A stretch of DNA of 64,000 nt from Neostapfia colusana (GCA_030760725.1 JASWHV010000012.1:36425652-36489651), one strand, 5' to 3'; positions 46,253 to 58,660 are shown, counted from the first letter of the stretch. A program made the numbers and translations. The notes: generated from the sequence alone by a model not told the origin.

Positions 46253-47676
46253 TGAATGTGGCCTAGAGGGGGTGAATAGGCCTTTAAATAATTTCTGCAC
46301 ACTTAATAAAGTTATCAGAAACTTGACTGACCGGACTAGTCCGGTTGTGTGGGCGGACTAGTCCGGTGTGCTGAATTATTTGAGTTAACTAAGTGTGTCT
46401 CACAAATTTAATCTTATAGCAGCGGAATGAGAACAACACTTTTTATAAATTAAATTTATTGTATGGATGCACGTGCAAACTTGTAAGGAACTCAAACGAT
46501 GACTAGCAAACTAGTGATCTAATGTGTCAAGATGTAAAACAAATGAGAGACAAAAGACGCGAATTTTTACCGAGGTTCGATCTCACCAAGAGATCTACGT
46601 CCTCGTAGAGGAAGCTCACATAGAGCCGGGTTCCCAACCCTTTCCCTCTTCAAGTCACCACAAAGGCCGACTTGACTCCACTATCATGGGTAATCACCGA
46701 GTTTGTAGGGCAACCTCACACGTTGAGGGCTCCCACAAGAATTACAGTGAGAAGGTGATCAAATACACTCAAAAAGATTACAATGCAGAATATGAGTGTA
46801 GAGAAATCAAACCCCAAGAGCTCACAACGAAAGAACGACGATCTCTCAATCCCAAATCCAAGTATTTGATTGATCTTGGCCTTTTTGCACCTTAGATGTA
46901 TGGAGAGATGTGTTTTTGGGCTCTTGGGTCAGGTGGCGGCGCTAGGGTTCAAGCTTTCGACAATATGTGTCCTGTCTTATCAGGGAAAAGACGAAGGACC
47001 TCTTTTTATAGGCTTTCCCAAAGAGTTACCGTTGTTAAACCTACTACCAGACTAGTCCGGTATATGATTGGACTTGTCCGGTCTACTTCCAGTGGGTTAA
47101 CCGGACTAGTCCGGTCCACAAACCGGACTTGTCCGGTGCTATGTGAAATGGGGTTTCAGAAACTTCAGCGGACTAGTCTCGTCGCTTGGATGGACTAGTC
47201 CGCAGTCCTCTAAAGAGGACAACAGAGACATGACCGGACTAGTCCGGTCCAAAACCGGACTTGTCCGGTTGAGTTCCAGTAAGCTGACCGGACTAGTCCG
47301 GTTCACAAATCATACTAGTCCGGTGCACTATGTTTGCGTCTTCCAGAAAGTTAAACGGACTAGTCCGGTCCATGAACGGACTAGTCCGGTTTTCAGTGGA
47401 TTTTAGTTGATTTTTAAACCCCTTACCCTTACGCAAAGTCATGAGCTCTTGAGATGTGTCTCTCTCACACACAACCTATACATTTATATCTACTTTGCTC
47501 TTCTAAATTCCACTAACGTCTTCCTTTTCGGGCACCTCTCTATTTTTCACCTTTTTGTGTGTGCCGAGCCAGTTCACTTTGTTTATCCTGCAATCATCTT
47601 AATAGTTTCATTAGGATCTCATATGTTCGTCATCAATTAGCCAAAACCCACAAGGGATATCCTAGATGCACTTACA
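46253..47676 (-). repeat. 5' LTR of Copia-2
   Basis: Minus strand TGTAAGTGC to CACATTCA. Palindromes at 46331-46367 and 47048-47390. TATAAAAAG complement at 47001-47010 and an AATAAA complement near 46450, consistent with the promoter and polyadenylation layout of an LTR. Confidence 0.92.
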
Positions 47677-48971
47677 TCCGTACCTCGTGGAAAGACCTCA
47701 GAGACTTCCAATTCAGCACTTGTGAGCATCTTACTCGGGTCTACAGCGATGCCCTCCGCTGAGATAATATGCCCGAGAAAATGCACTTGCGATATCCAGA
47801 ATTTGCACTTGCTGAATTTCGCGTATAGCTTGTGATCCCGCAGCCTTTGCAAGACTATACGCAGGTGCTTCGCGTGCTCTTCCTCCGACTTGGAATATAC
47901 CAATATGTCATTGATGAAGACCACGACGAACTTGTCTAGCTCCGGCATGAATACCGAGTTCATCAAGTACATGAAATGAGCTGGAGCATTGGTGAGGCCG
48001 AAGGACATGACCAGGTACTCATAAAGCCCGTACCTCGTCGAGAAAGCCGTCTTCGGGATGTCCTCAGCCCGTTTCTTAATCTGATGGTACCCGGATCTTA
48101 AGTCCATCTTGGAAAAGATCTTTGCTTCGACCAACTGATATAACAACATGTTGATCCATGGCAACGGGTACTTATTCTTGATAGCCACGGCATTTAGTGG
48201 ATGATAGTCCACGCAAAGCCGCAACGTCTCATCTTTCTTCTTCACAAATAATGCCGAACAGCCCCATGGTGAGGAGCTCAGCCTACTAAACCCCTTCTCC
48301 AGTAGGTCCGTCAACTGCATTTTCAATTCTGCCAACTCCTTTGGCGCCATCATGTACGGCCTTCGGGATATTGGCAAAGTTCCCGGTGCAAGCTCAATCT
48401 TGAACTCCACCTCTCGGTCGGGCGGCATCCCTGGTAAATCATCTGGAAATACATTGGGGAACTCATGGACTATTGGAATATCTTCCAATTTGATAGTGGG
48501 GGATTGGTATACACTTGGAAGCTTTATTTCTGGACTGTCCAGAAATAATGAATGCAACTCGTGCATTTCTGAGTGTAGATGCACGACTCGTAGGATGGTG
48601 TCTAAAACGGCGCCGTGGCGGGTTAACCACAACATCCCTAAGATGACATCAACCTTTTATCCCTCTAAAACTATGAGAGACGTAGGGTATACTCTACCCC
48701 CTAAGCGTAATGGCGCTTTCAAAACGATCATGCTTCCTGAAATTTTCCCACCCGGTGAACAAATCACGTAAGGACTTTTGGTGGGTAGTATTTGCAAGCT
48801 GTATTTAGCAATAAAAGCTTGGCTAATGAAACTATGCATGGGGCCTGAATCAAACTACACCATGGCGAGATGCTTGTGGAGTTGGAACATACCCGCAAGG
48901 ATTGGCTCTCCCTACGGCACGTCCTCTATGCCGAGTTGGTGGACGGTGCCGAGCATAGGGTCCCCCCCCCC
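47677..48971 (-). pseudogene. pol: Protease and reverse transcriptase of copy B, broken
   Basis: Collinear with copy A about 1735-3030. An open stretch of over 300 codons (to about 48635) covers reverse transcriptase; the catalytic box FIDD of copy A reads FIND here, a lost catalytic Asp. Upstream, copy A's GQKVDVILGM has a TAA instead of CAA near 48658-48660, and the protease site DSGA reads DSGP, preceded by a TAG. A run of 10 C (48962-48971) shifts the frame between gag and protease. Cut on the left by Copia-2. Confidence 0.85.
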
Positions 48972-50145
48972 GCGCATTAATGGGGTTCCAGGGCTGATTC
49001 CTCCCTGTAAACTGTGGTGCCACTCCGCCGCCTTTCCTCTCAGGGCAGTTGTTGGCGAAGTGCCCTTGGCGACCACATTTGTAGCATGCGGTTGATGGCT
49101 GGCCCGTGCTTGGAGGACGAAAGCCCGGCATGCGCTGCTGAGGTGCAAATGCACGCGGCATTGTCTGCTGCTGCTGTTGTTGCTGCGGAGGTGGTGCTGA
49201 TAATGCCGGCAGGAACGCCGGTGGAAAATACGGCCGACTGCGGAATTGCATCGGTCGCTGCGGTGGTTGCCAGCGTTTACCTGATGGTGAGCAATACACC
49301 ATCCGGTATTTTTGGGGAGGACCAGCTCCCTCTCCGCTGCTCTGCAGCATGCTTCGTTTCTTCTCCGCCACCGCTAACTCCTTACCGGAGTCCTCTTTTA
49401 CAATCACAGCATCAATAATGTCATTGAGGCTGCCGCAATTGAACATCTCCAGCTTGTCCTCTAGGAGCGGATTCAGCCCCTGGAAAAAGTGGTCCCGCCG
49501 CTTCTCGTCAGTATCGGCATGGTATAACGCATAGAGCGCGAAATCGTTTAACACCCTGGAGTACTCCAGCGCGTTCCTGCTGCCTTGCTTTAGGAGAAGA
49601 AACTCCTGCGTCTTCCTTTTCATCAGACCTGGCGGTATGTGATAGGCCCTGAAGGCCGTCCGGAACTCCGCCCAGGTCAGCATTCGCTCGGTGGGTTGCG
49701 AGGCACAGAAGTTTGCCCACCAAGCGCTCGCGGACCCCTGAAGCTGCTGGGCCGCGAACTGAGTCTTTCGCTGCTCACTAACTTGGAGCAGCCCGAACTT
49801 CATCTCTATCATGCAGAGCCAGTTGTCCGCATCGAGGGGTTCATCCGCCCTTGAGAATACCGGGGGATGAGTAGCCAGAAAGTCTGAGTAGGAGCTTTTT
49901 TGATGCTCCTCTTGGTCTTGACGCCTCTCAGGTCGATACGTATTTGCAATCAGCGTTTGCAGCAGTTCGGTATGCTGCTGGTGCGAGCCCGCCATGGCCG
50001 CAACAATATCAGCCAACGTGACCGTTGGCAGTGGTGTTAGCGGTTGTTGCTGTTGCTGTCCTAAGGAAGCCTCGGGAGGCTGTTGGGAGGCCTCTCCCCC
50101 CTGACTGGACCCACCAATTTCAGTGTTGGCGCGTGTACGAGTCAT
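48972..50145 (-). pseudogene. gag: gag of copy B, open but cut from pol by a frameshift
   Basis: Start ATG at 50145 (MTRTRAN). Open for about 390 codons of true gag, then runs out of frame past the C run. Includes DEPLDADNWL, WWANFCAS, a glutamine run, and the zinc knuckle CYKCGRQGHFANNC near 49045-49086. It shows what copy A's gag looked like before its two frameshifts. The acceptor-like TTTTGAATTTCAG ends at 50147, two bases before the ATG. Confidence 0.88.
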
Positions 50146-50426
50146 TCTGAAATTCAAAACAGCAACGATCAGCACATGTCATTCTTAAAATTCGAGGGAA
50201 AACAGTAGGTATTGCAGTGACACATGAATAAACTTCCACAACATTCACATATATTGATAAAGCATAAACTTATACAAGATATATTATTCTCGGATCCCCG
50301 AGAAGTCGTGCTCATGTCGTCACTACCTATACACATACTACTGTCTACATGACATGTCACCTCTTACAAAAGTTTCTACACACCACCATCGCTGCCCTAC
50401 TTGGCAACGGTAAACTCACAACTTGC

Positions 50427-51383
50427 AGTAGAACTCGACCTCCTATGGGTCGTCCTCCTCCGCTATCTCTGCTGGTGGCTCCGGGTCCATGACCTCCTCT
50501 TCGGATTCAGGTTCCGGCATCGCCGGGATACCCAAAACCACTGGTTCTGCCCCTACCAGCGGTAGGCCTACTACCGGAGGCACGAGGTATTGCAAAGCAT
50601 GCACCTCGTCCATGGCCTGATTGTAGTCTTCTTCCAGCCCTGCCCCTCCTCAATAGTGTCATCATGCTCTTGAGTGAGGACCTCGTTCTGCTGGGTCAAG
50701 GCTTGTACTTGCTGCTGCAAAGCATTGATGTCAACACGGCTTTTCTTCTTCGCGTTCTTCAGATGATGTAACTGATTGTGTTGTTCATTCAGTCGCTTAA
50801 TCGTTGGAAGGAGCACATTAAGGAGTGCACTGTGAGCACTCTCAAATTAATGGTCTCGGCGGCTGGTGCTCTCCTTAAGCTCCACGGCAAGTCGAGCGGT
50901 GTGGACAGCTTGGCTGTCCATCATTGTCTTTCCTGCCATCAACTGGAGGCTGAAGTTTGCCTCCGCGGGGTTGTACCTTAGGCAACTCAGATTCGTTGCC
51001 TCCAAGTACCTCTCCCTCGACACGTGAGTAGCTCGTCTCTCCACCGGAACAAGCGCGTATGGAGTTCCCTCCATAGCTCTCACGTGTAACTGGCAGAAAC
51101 GCGACATGGTGTCGCGGGCTGTCACCTGCCACATCTCCTCCGGTTGTCTCCCTTTCACCATGACACTGAACAGTGCCCAACCGGGTGGCGTAGGTCCTGC
51201 TGGAACTTCAACATGGACGGTCCATGTCTTGTTCCCCTCCTCGCCTTCTTCCTTGGCGAGGTAACGTGGCGTCTCCACGTACCCGAGATATTGAAGCATT
51301 AGCTTCAACAGTTCTGGATAACCGCTGCGTTGAGAACAGTGGGATACCACCCACCCGTTCTCCAGTTGTTTATCCTCTGCCAT
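50427..51383 (-). pseudogene. ORF0 of copy B, frameshifted
   Basis: Homologue of copy A 4470-5414. Start ATG at 51383 (MAEDKQLENGWVV). The first ~178 codons are open, then a shift near 50845 ends the frame at RRDH; the coiled-coil part continues in another frame (50571-50816), with further damage towards the end, including a TAG near 50443. Directly upstream the minus strand reads GTTTCTACAG, an acceptor-like junction as in copy A. Confidence 0.8.
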
Positions 51384-52263
51384 CTGTAGAAACATATTTG
51401 AAAAAGGTCAAATATTTATTTCAACAGTAAATCATTGAGTTATAACATAAAACATGTCATTGAACTCATAAAACTTGGAAGCACAAATCAAACTTAGAAC
51501 AAATTTGATTGCCGGTCTGCTGCCCAAACTGATAGCCCTGACCAGTTTCCCTTTTAACCTGATTTAGACCATGCTAAATGCAAAGAAATTTCTGGCACTC
51601 AACATCAAAGTTAAAGTTAACTTCAATAGTTTTCCAGAATGTATTTGTTTGCCCTCAGATCAATAATGGTTCAAAAGTTATGAGATGTCAAAGTTGACAT
51701 AATTTCTGGAGAAAATTGGACAGCACCTCCCTCCTTGAGGTACTGATTTAATCAAAGAATTCCAGTTAATTCTAAATCGAATTTGACAAACCTTTCTGTT
51801 ACAAAGTTATAACCTATATCATGAACTATTCAGAACTACCTAATTTTATATTTTTAGATCTTTATGCAGGAAGTTATGCTCATTTTACAGAGAGTTACAG
51901 AGGGTATTTGCTCTGCCCTGTTTTCTGGACAGTTTCAACTCTACTGCATTTTTGACCAGTTAAGGTATGAAACACCTCTGGACATCAATAGAAAAGATGT
52001 AACGCTCTTCCAAAGATTTCCAGAAATTTATCATACAACCCCAACATCGAAGTAACTCAACCTATAACCTCTGTATAACTTCAGCATTATTTCAGTCAAA
52101 AACAGAGGACTCTGTCCTTAATATCCTATAAGTTGAAAACTTGTTTACTTTGAACATCCTGATTAAGGGAAAGAGTTAAATCAAATTTTTAGTGCTCTGG
52201 ATCAAAATTTTCAAGTTTACAATGATGTTGATCATTTAGTGGGGTGTGACGTCGAAGCTTCAC
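51384..52263 (-). other. 5' leader of copy B, first part
   Basis: Aligns with copy A 5415-6290. No coding frame. Interrupted at 52263 by gypsy C; the last five bases, TTCAC, pair with GTCAC at 62034-62038. Confidence 0.8.
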
Positions 52264-52327
52264 TGTAACAACCTCAAATTTCACTACCATGCATTGCATA
52301 CATTTTTCATGTAGAGAAGCATTTGAA

Positions 52328-52470
52328 AAGAAGTAGAAATGTAGAAAGAACCATAGAAATGGAGAAAGAACCATAGAAATGCAGAAAGAACCATAGAAAT
52401 GGAGAAGGGAATATAGAAATGGAAAAAGGGAATATAGAAATGGACAAAGGAACATAGAAATGGATAGTAA
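52328..52470. repeat. Short tandem repeat, CATAGAAATGGA-type units of about 20 bases
   Basis: Seven or so degenerate copies of a unit containing ATAGAAATGGA and AAAG/GGGAA lie in series within the gypsy C LTR. Confidence 0.85.
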
Positions 52471-52694
52471 TGAAGATAAAATAGCCAAATTGAGCCACCC
52501 CAATTTTTCGCCAAATTTCCCCCTTCCCGAAAATTCCCAAATTCTTCCCAATTTTTCCTGGTTTTCCCCAAATTCCGCAAAATTCCCCTAGGGAGAATTT
52601 ACCACACATTTGGAGGGAATTTTTCCCCAAATTGGCTGCACCAAATTAGGGGGGGGAGACCTCTTGGCCGCAGCTTTTGAGGGGGGAACCCTAG

Positions 52695-52975
52695 TTCCCC
52701 ACCTCTAGGACTCTTTGGTGAAGTCACCCACCTCTAGGACTCTTTGGTTAAATCCCCCACCTCTAAGACTCTTTGGTTAAGTCCCCCACCTCTAGGACAC
52801 TTTGTCCCCCACCCCTAGGACTCTTTGGTTTAGTCCCCTACCTTTAGGACTTTTTTTTCCACCCCTAGGACTCTTTGGTTGAGTCCCATACTTCTAGGAC
52901 TCTTTGTTTCCAACCCTAGGACTCTTTGGTTGAGTCCCATACATCTAGGACTCTTTGTTTCCACCCATAGGACTC
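52695..52975. repeat. Tandem repeat of about 22-30 bases (CTAGGACTCTTTGGTT core) before the TATA box
   Basis: About ten copies of CACCTCTAGGACTCTTTGG-type units of alternating length end just 13 bases before the TATAAATA box of the gypsy C LTR. The position suggests a promoter-proximal role. Confidence 0.88.
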
Positions 52976-55145
52976 TTTTTTCTCCCTTATAAATATAACC
53001 CCACCCCCCTGGCCGCACGCCTCTCTCTTCTGGTCGCCACCCCTTTTCTGCTGCCTTGACCGCCGTCGAAACTCTGCCCCGCCTCACCGTCGCCGGAGAA
53101 GAAGACCCCTGCTGCCAAGCCCTGGCCGCAGCCCTATTCTTCTCCCAAGTAAAACCCCAGCTGCTGCCATTGCAAGGGAAAAAGTCCAGCTGCAAGGAGG
53201 AAAGGAGGAAGAAGAGAGGTAGGTCTTCATTACCCATCTTATGACGTCGCCGTCGTTTATACGCATCCATTTTCTTCGCCCCCTTCAAGCAGAAACTTTC
53301 GCGTGTGGATAGATCGTGTTTTGATCAATTTTTGACGGTGGAACTGATCTAGATCTTGTGTCAAGATCATCACCACGTCCACACTTGATCCCTACACCCT
53401 TGTTCATCATAAAATCCCATGAAAGCTCATTAAAACATGCAAGAACACGTATAAACTGGTTTAATAAAACTGCACTATAGAATTTGCATTCATCTACCCA
53501 TTGCATCTTGAGTAAAGTTTTGCATGATGATTGATTGCTGTAAATTTTGTATGTGCGTGGTCATGAGTAGAAGGACAAGCTCAAGAGGCCGTCTACGAGG
53601 AACTACAGCACCAAGATTTTGAGACGCTTGAGCAACACGAACCACGGGAGGAAGGCAAGTGCCCATTGACCATATTGATCCCATGTTTTGAAACTGTTTT
53701 GTTTGCGAAAACGTGTATGCTTGAGTCAACTTGATGGAACACCCTTTTATAGGAGTTTACTAGTTTTGTTAACCATCCTTGTCGTCGGGAAAGTTGATGA
53801 GTCAGGTATGGTCGTTTTTCCTTTTTGCTTCGCTTAATTTACGGGATACGGGAAGCTAAATTAAAACATGGTTAGCTACTGCACTCATATGAATAATGAT
53901 GATGAGAACTTGATGATGTAATGAGCATGGAATCGGGGAGATCTAGGCAGACTTGGTTTGGGGATGTTGCTAAATGAGATGGTGGTTTACTTGCCGTAGA
54001 TCTAAGGACCGGTTCATGCGAGCACATGCCAGAAAAACAGTGCCACCACAAGGCCAACTATGGGTGCGGCTTAGCTGACTAATTAGGTGTGTTGCTAGCT
54101 TGTTATGGACCGTTGAATGGTGTGGGGAATGAGAGTCGAGAGGGACTGCCCTGGGGACTGCATGGCACAAGAGGGGGCCCATGGGTGGGAGAATGGAGAT
54201 TCGAGCCTGCCGGTGAAACCTTAGTGGGTCCGTACATCCTAGTAGCCCCTTTGTAAAGGATATTTTGTGATCTCTTGGCCATACACCGAAGTTTGTATAC
54301 TGGTATAATGGATGTTCTTTCTAGTCACCGACGGGTGACGAAATCACAAACTTGTGGGTAGAGTGGTGCCACCTCTGCAGAGTGTAAAACTATAATGGTA
54401 GCCGTGCTTCTGGTCACAAGCACCTGGCCAACTTCCATGATTAGAGGCAAAACATGGGATGGATATTTGGGTATGGTCATTGGGATTGGTTTTGGGACTG
54501 TTTTGGGTCATGACAATGAGTTTGGTTTCGGTTATATGAATATGAGATGGTTATGAATATTTATGAGTATGAGATGAACTTGAGAAAGCTTATTGGCTGG
54601 TTGAGACTTGATAAATGGTGAATTATGATGAAGGAATGTTGGTAAAATACTTGGTTATGATGGGATTAAACTCACCTAGATATAGTTGCTGTTTTTATCA
54701 TGTTTGTGAAATAAAATTTGCCTGCTGCAATGAGCCTTTTTTATTTCCTACCTTGTTGTAAGCTACATGTCATGCTTTTCCCGCACTGTCTGAGTACAAC
54801 ATGCACTCACCCTTGCACTCCCACATATACATCAGCTATAGGAGAAGGATACTTCGAGGAACATGTGGAGTACTAGGCGAGCGCACTACCGTCAACATGC
54901 CTGTGGAGTTGAAGTTGGAGCCTGCTGTCTTTAGTTATTTCCGCTGTCGTTAGAATCTTCCGGTGCAAGAATAAGTTAGATTTTTATGAGTGAGACATTG
55001 AGTCATTGTAATAAAGTACTTAAACACTATTTATTCGTGGTTATATTCTGAATTCAGTTTGTGGACTACATGTGTATGTGTGATGAACATCCTGGGCACA
55101 CATATGCATTCACTTGGTTCTATTTTTGGACCGGGTGTCACTGAT

Positions 55146-55158
55146 TGGTACCAGAGCC
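55146..55158 (+). other. Primer binding site of gypsy C
   Basis: TGGTACCAGAGCC, one change from the initiator tRNA-Met complement, three bases after the LTR. Confidence 0.85.
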
Positions 55159-55410
55159 ATGTTGACCGTATGACGCAAGCCTAGGTAGAATGGACACTCT
55201 AAAACACATAGGAACACCCCTCTAAACTGCTATTTTCGAAAATTGCTTGCTGCTGCACTTCACTTGTCAATTCAGCCACCGCAAAGTGCTATTTTCAGCC
55301 CCTCTTTTTTCTTCTTTTGGACATAAACTTTTTTGTTTTATTGCTTCATAGCTTCTGAAGGTTTGGAGTTATTTTCTTCTTCTCTAAAGCTTCTCATGTC
55401 TTATTTATAG

Positions 55411-56270
55411 ACGCCGGTGATTAGGAGCACAGCACGCATAAGGACTCGTCCACCACCACTTGGGAGTGCACTTAACCCCATTGAGGTGTCTGATGGACCA
55501 TATTGGGAGGAGGTGAAGATGGAACCTCATGATGAAGACGAAGTCAATAGCTCTATGCATGAGGAAAAGGCCCCAGAAGAGGTGGAACCATTCGAAGACG
55601 ACATGGAGGATAATCCACAAGAACGGCATTGGTACGCACCTCAGGAGGAGTTTCACGCGGACTTACACCCCGTGGAGCCTCATGAAGCTATGTCGGGAGG
55701 AGATGAATCTGAGGAGGAGTCACCCCTTGCTGAGGACGAGAATGAAGGTGATGAATGGGCCAACCGTTCAGTTCAAGAATTCCGGTCCGACGGAATGGAA
55801 GGACACATATCCAAGGAGCTTAAAGAATTTCTGGATTGCTGCAGCTTATACCTGGAATATCTTCTCCAGAAAGTCCCTCATCTCGGACATGAATAGTGGA
55901 AGGCTGAAGTAACCATCCTATCTAACGGTAGGGATGTCACATGGCACTTCACACCCACATGGAGAGCTACAAGGGCAGAAGCTATCGATGATGCTGCATG
56001 GGATGCACTCACCGGACTGTGCTGCTTGAGAACACTACTTTTGAGCTGCACCCATATCGGAAGAGTGGTACAAGGGAGATCATTGGACCCCATGGAGGAG
56101 CTCTTTCCAACCCACAAGCTGCTGACAAGTCTCAGAAGTTGCTCGTGGAGTTAGGAAACCGCTATGCAAGCGCACAAGAAGAGATCCGTTACCTCCGCAA
56201 GAAGCTGTACTTGCTGGAAAAACAGGAGGAGACTCAGGCCAACGCGGGAGCAAATGGAGCACCAGCGTAA
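55411..56270 (+). pseudogene. ORF0-like frame of gypsy C, broken
   Basis: An open frame begins at 55411 directly after TTATTTATAG, as ORF0 does in copies A and B, but with ACG in place of ATG. It encodes a very acidic region (Glu/Asp-rich), then after a TAG at 55894 a part with VTWHFTPTWRA, then after a frameshift near 56000 a helical end (EEIRYLRKKLYLLEK) likely to be coiled coil. Globular part followed by coiled coil matches the layout of ORF0 in A, though similarity is weak. It could instead be a diverged gag N-terminus, but no gag signature is seen. Confidence 0.5.
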
Positions 56271-56699
56271 TCTATTCCTACATGGACTGCTGACTCACCA
56301 TGGCGTGTGCCCATGTATGGACCACCCTTGTCACACGGCAAGAACAGCACTGGTTCTGACGATTAAGTTTAGGTTTCCATTGAATAAAGCTGTAATGGGA
56401 ATGTTTAGATCGTAGTAAGTCACATAAGAGTGGTGTGCAGAAATTTTTGTGATGATTGCTTGTGTTTGTGTGCTGGTGTGAGTTGTGGGACACTTCGGCA
56501 AATGTCCACATCCACACATAGTAGAGAGATGTTAGATGCTTCGGCACTTGTTCACATCCTCATATAGGCTGAAATTAATAAAAGAAATTGCTTAGTTCAT
56601 ACACCTTGATGCATATAGTTGGGAAATCGCTTCTTCAAATTTGAATTCTAGCTCCTACAAATATAGTATGTCCGAAAGTAAGCCTTAAAATAAGGGGGA
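56271..56699. other. Non-coding stretch of gypsy C where gag should be
   Basis: No gag signature or zinc knuckle is visible. The DNA passes from the ORF0-like frame through non-coding sequence to the tail of protease. A polypurine-like AAGGGGGATAG lies near 56692-56702. A deletion of gag and the protease active site is the simplest reading. Confidence 0.6.
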
Positions 56700-58290
56700 T
56701 AGACTTTCTTGCCAACCTTATTGTCTTGGATTCCCAAGGGATCGACATAATACTTGGAATGGACTGGTTAAGAAAGCACAATGGAGTGATTCAATGTGCT
56801 CAGAGGATCGTGCAGTTGACGAGTGAGCACGGTACTCGTATTGAGTTTGAGGTAGCTCAACCTGCAACTGAGAAGGCAGTGCTGAACCACATCAAAGAAG
56901 CGACATTGGAAAAAATTCCGGTGGTTCAAGTATATTCAGATGTGTTCCCGGAAGAACTCCCAGGTATGCCACCTGACCGGGAAATTGAATTTGCCATTGA
57001 TTTAGTACCCGGAACTGCACCTATAGCGAAGAGGCCATATAGGATGCTTGCTAATGAATTAGTGGAGCTCAAGGAGCAAATTCAGGAGCAGCTAGAAAAG
57101 GGTTTTATAAGCCCAAGCTTGTCACCGTAGGGAGCCCCCGTGCTCTTCGTAGACAAGAAAGATGGAACCCAAAGGATGTGTGTGGACTATAGGTCTCTCA
57201 ACGAAGTGACGATCAAGAATAAATACCCGCTGCCCCGTATAGAGGACTTGTTCGATCAAATGAAAGGTGCCCGAATTTTCTCCAAGATTGATCTTCGGTC
57301 GGGATACTTCCAGCTGAAGATTAAGCTCTCCGACATACCCAAGACTGCATTTCAAACACGGTATGGTTCATACAAATATACCGTTATGTCATTTGGGTTG
57401 ACGAATGTACCTGCATACTTTATGTACCTCATTAATAAGGTCTTCATGGAGTACTTGGACAAGTTCGTCGTGGTTTTTATCGACGATATCATGCTGTATT
57501 CAAAAAGTAAGGAAGAATATGAGGAACACTTGAGGTTGACGTTGCAGAAACTGCGAGAGCATCAGTTGTATGCCAAGTTCAGCAAGTGTCAATTTTGGCT
57601 AAAGGAGATCCTTCCTAGGCCACATCATATCCGAAGGAGGAGTATCGGTTGATCCCGGAAAGGCGAGGGATGTTTTTAAGTGGAACCAAACGCAGAATGT
57701 GAGGGATATTTGGAGTTTCCCTAGGATGGCTGGATACTACCGCCGGTTCATCAAGGATTTCTCCAAAATAGCGAAGCCTATGACGGAATTGTTGATAAAA
57801 GGGAAAGCATTTCAGTGGACACCAGCGTGTCAAGAAAGCTTTGAGGAACTAAAGAAAAGATTAACAACAGTGCCAGTTTTGATATTGCCGGACGTGAGCA
57901 AGAGCTTCGATATATATTATGACACATCAAAACAAGGGCTTGGATGTGTGCTTATGCAAGGAGGACAAGTGATAGCCTATGCATTGAGACAACTAAAGAA
58001 ACATGAACTGAATTACCCTACACACGACCTGGAACTTGCAGCCGTGGTACATGCCTTGAAGATTTGAAGGCATTGTATCCTTGGCCACCGATGTGAGATC
58101 TATATGGATCACAAAAGCCTCAAGTATATATTCATGCAAACAGATCTGAATTTGAGGCAACGTCGATGGTTGGAACTCATCAAGGATTATGATGTTAGAA
58201 TCAACTATCACCACGGAAAGGCCAATGTAGTAGCTGATGCATTGAGCTGAAAAGGAGCATGTCATCAACTCATGGTTCGGGAGCTCTGAT
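56700..58290 (+). pseudogene. pol: Protease end, reverse transcriptase and RNase H of gypsy C, broken
   Basis: Starts at the protease tail (ILGMDWLRKH) without its DSG site. Reverse transcriptase: PGMPPDREIEF, then TAG at 57128-57130 where a Trp (SPWGAP) is expected, then a stretch with KIDLRSGYFQL and FIDDIMLYSK. A frameshift near 57615 follows. RNase H (GQVIAYALRQL) has TGA at 58065 (Trp expected) and TGA near 58248 (Arg expected, ADALSRK). Three of the stops fit single G-to-A or C-to-T changes. Integrase is missing: homology ends near 58290. Confidence 0.85.
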
Positions 58291-58600
58291 CGTGTTGGAT
58301 CCTTCGTGGTAGTCACAAAGTGCTCTCCACACATCGTACGCCGATCGGAGGTGTGCAACACGGTCGGTCGAAGTCGCTCTGAGTTAGTCCTTGTATGATC
58401 AAGTTCCAAGCCTTGTTGTTGTTGTCGACATCTCTCATGTTTGTAGCCGTGACTTGATCGTTTGAAGGCACATCGTAAGGCTTGTACACCTTTTCCCATA
58501 TTGCAAAGCCTTGCGCCTGGATGAAAGCTTCCATGCGTGCCTTCCAAACCTGAAAATCAATACCACTAAACAAACAAGGTTTGGCGGAGTATTTCTCCAT
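58290..58600 (-). pseudogene. gag: gag N-terminus of Copia-3
   Basis: ATG at 58600; starts MEKYSAKPCLFSGIDFQVW, nearly the same as Copia-1 gag. Open to DFDR, then a frameshift, with DYHEGSN readable in another frame just before the junction. Confidence 0.85.
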
Positions 58601-58648
58601 GATGATTAGTCAAAACACGTACAAATCACAAAGATTAGAGCAACCTGG

Positions 58649-58660
58649 CTCTGATACCAA
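58649..58660 (-). other. Primer binding site of Copia-3
   Basis: Minus strand TGGTATCAGAGCC immediately after the LTR end CCTACA and two bases. Confidence 0.85.

Larger units (their letters stand above)
36478..47676 (-). mobile_element. Ty1/copia (Sirevirus-type) retrotransposon Copia-2 with third ORF, 11.2 kb
   Basis: LTRs 36478-37899 and 46253-47676; target duplication TCCGT at 36473-36477 and 47677-47681. On the minus strand: 5' LTR, primer site, gag, pol, spacer, third ORF, polypurine tracts, 3' LTR. By eye the LTRs differ at about 30 of 1420 positions, roughly 2%, so it is among the younger insertions here. All three frames are open. It splits copy B within reverse transcriptase. Confidence 0.95.
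52264..55142 (+). repeat. 5' LTR of gypsy C (2.9 kb)
   Basis: TGTAACAACC to GTGTCACT (GTGTCACA in the other copy). From 53484 it matches 60374-62033. A TATAAATA box lies at 52988-52995. Tandem repeats lie upstream of it. Frames in 52190-53290 are products of the repeats, not genes. Confidence 0.88.

Noticed and set aside
52189..52630. Frames rich in Phe, Tyr and Ser in the gypsy C LTR, membrane-like
   Set aside because: They are direct readings of the short tandem repeat on the minus strand.
52830..53288. 152-codon frame on the minus strand at the end of the gypsy C LTR
   Set aside because: Half of it is translated tandem repeat and the frame runs across the TATA box; no conservation can be shown because the other LTR lacks this part.
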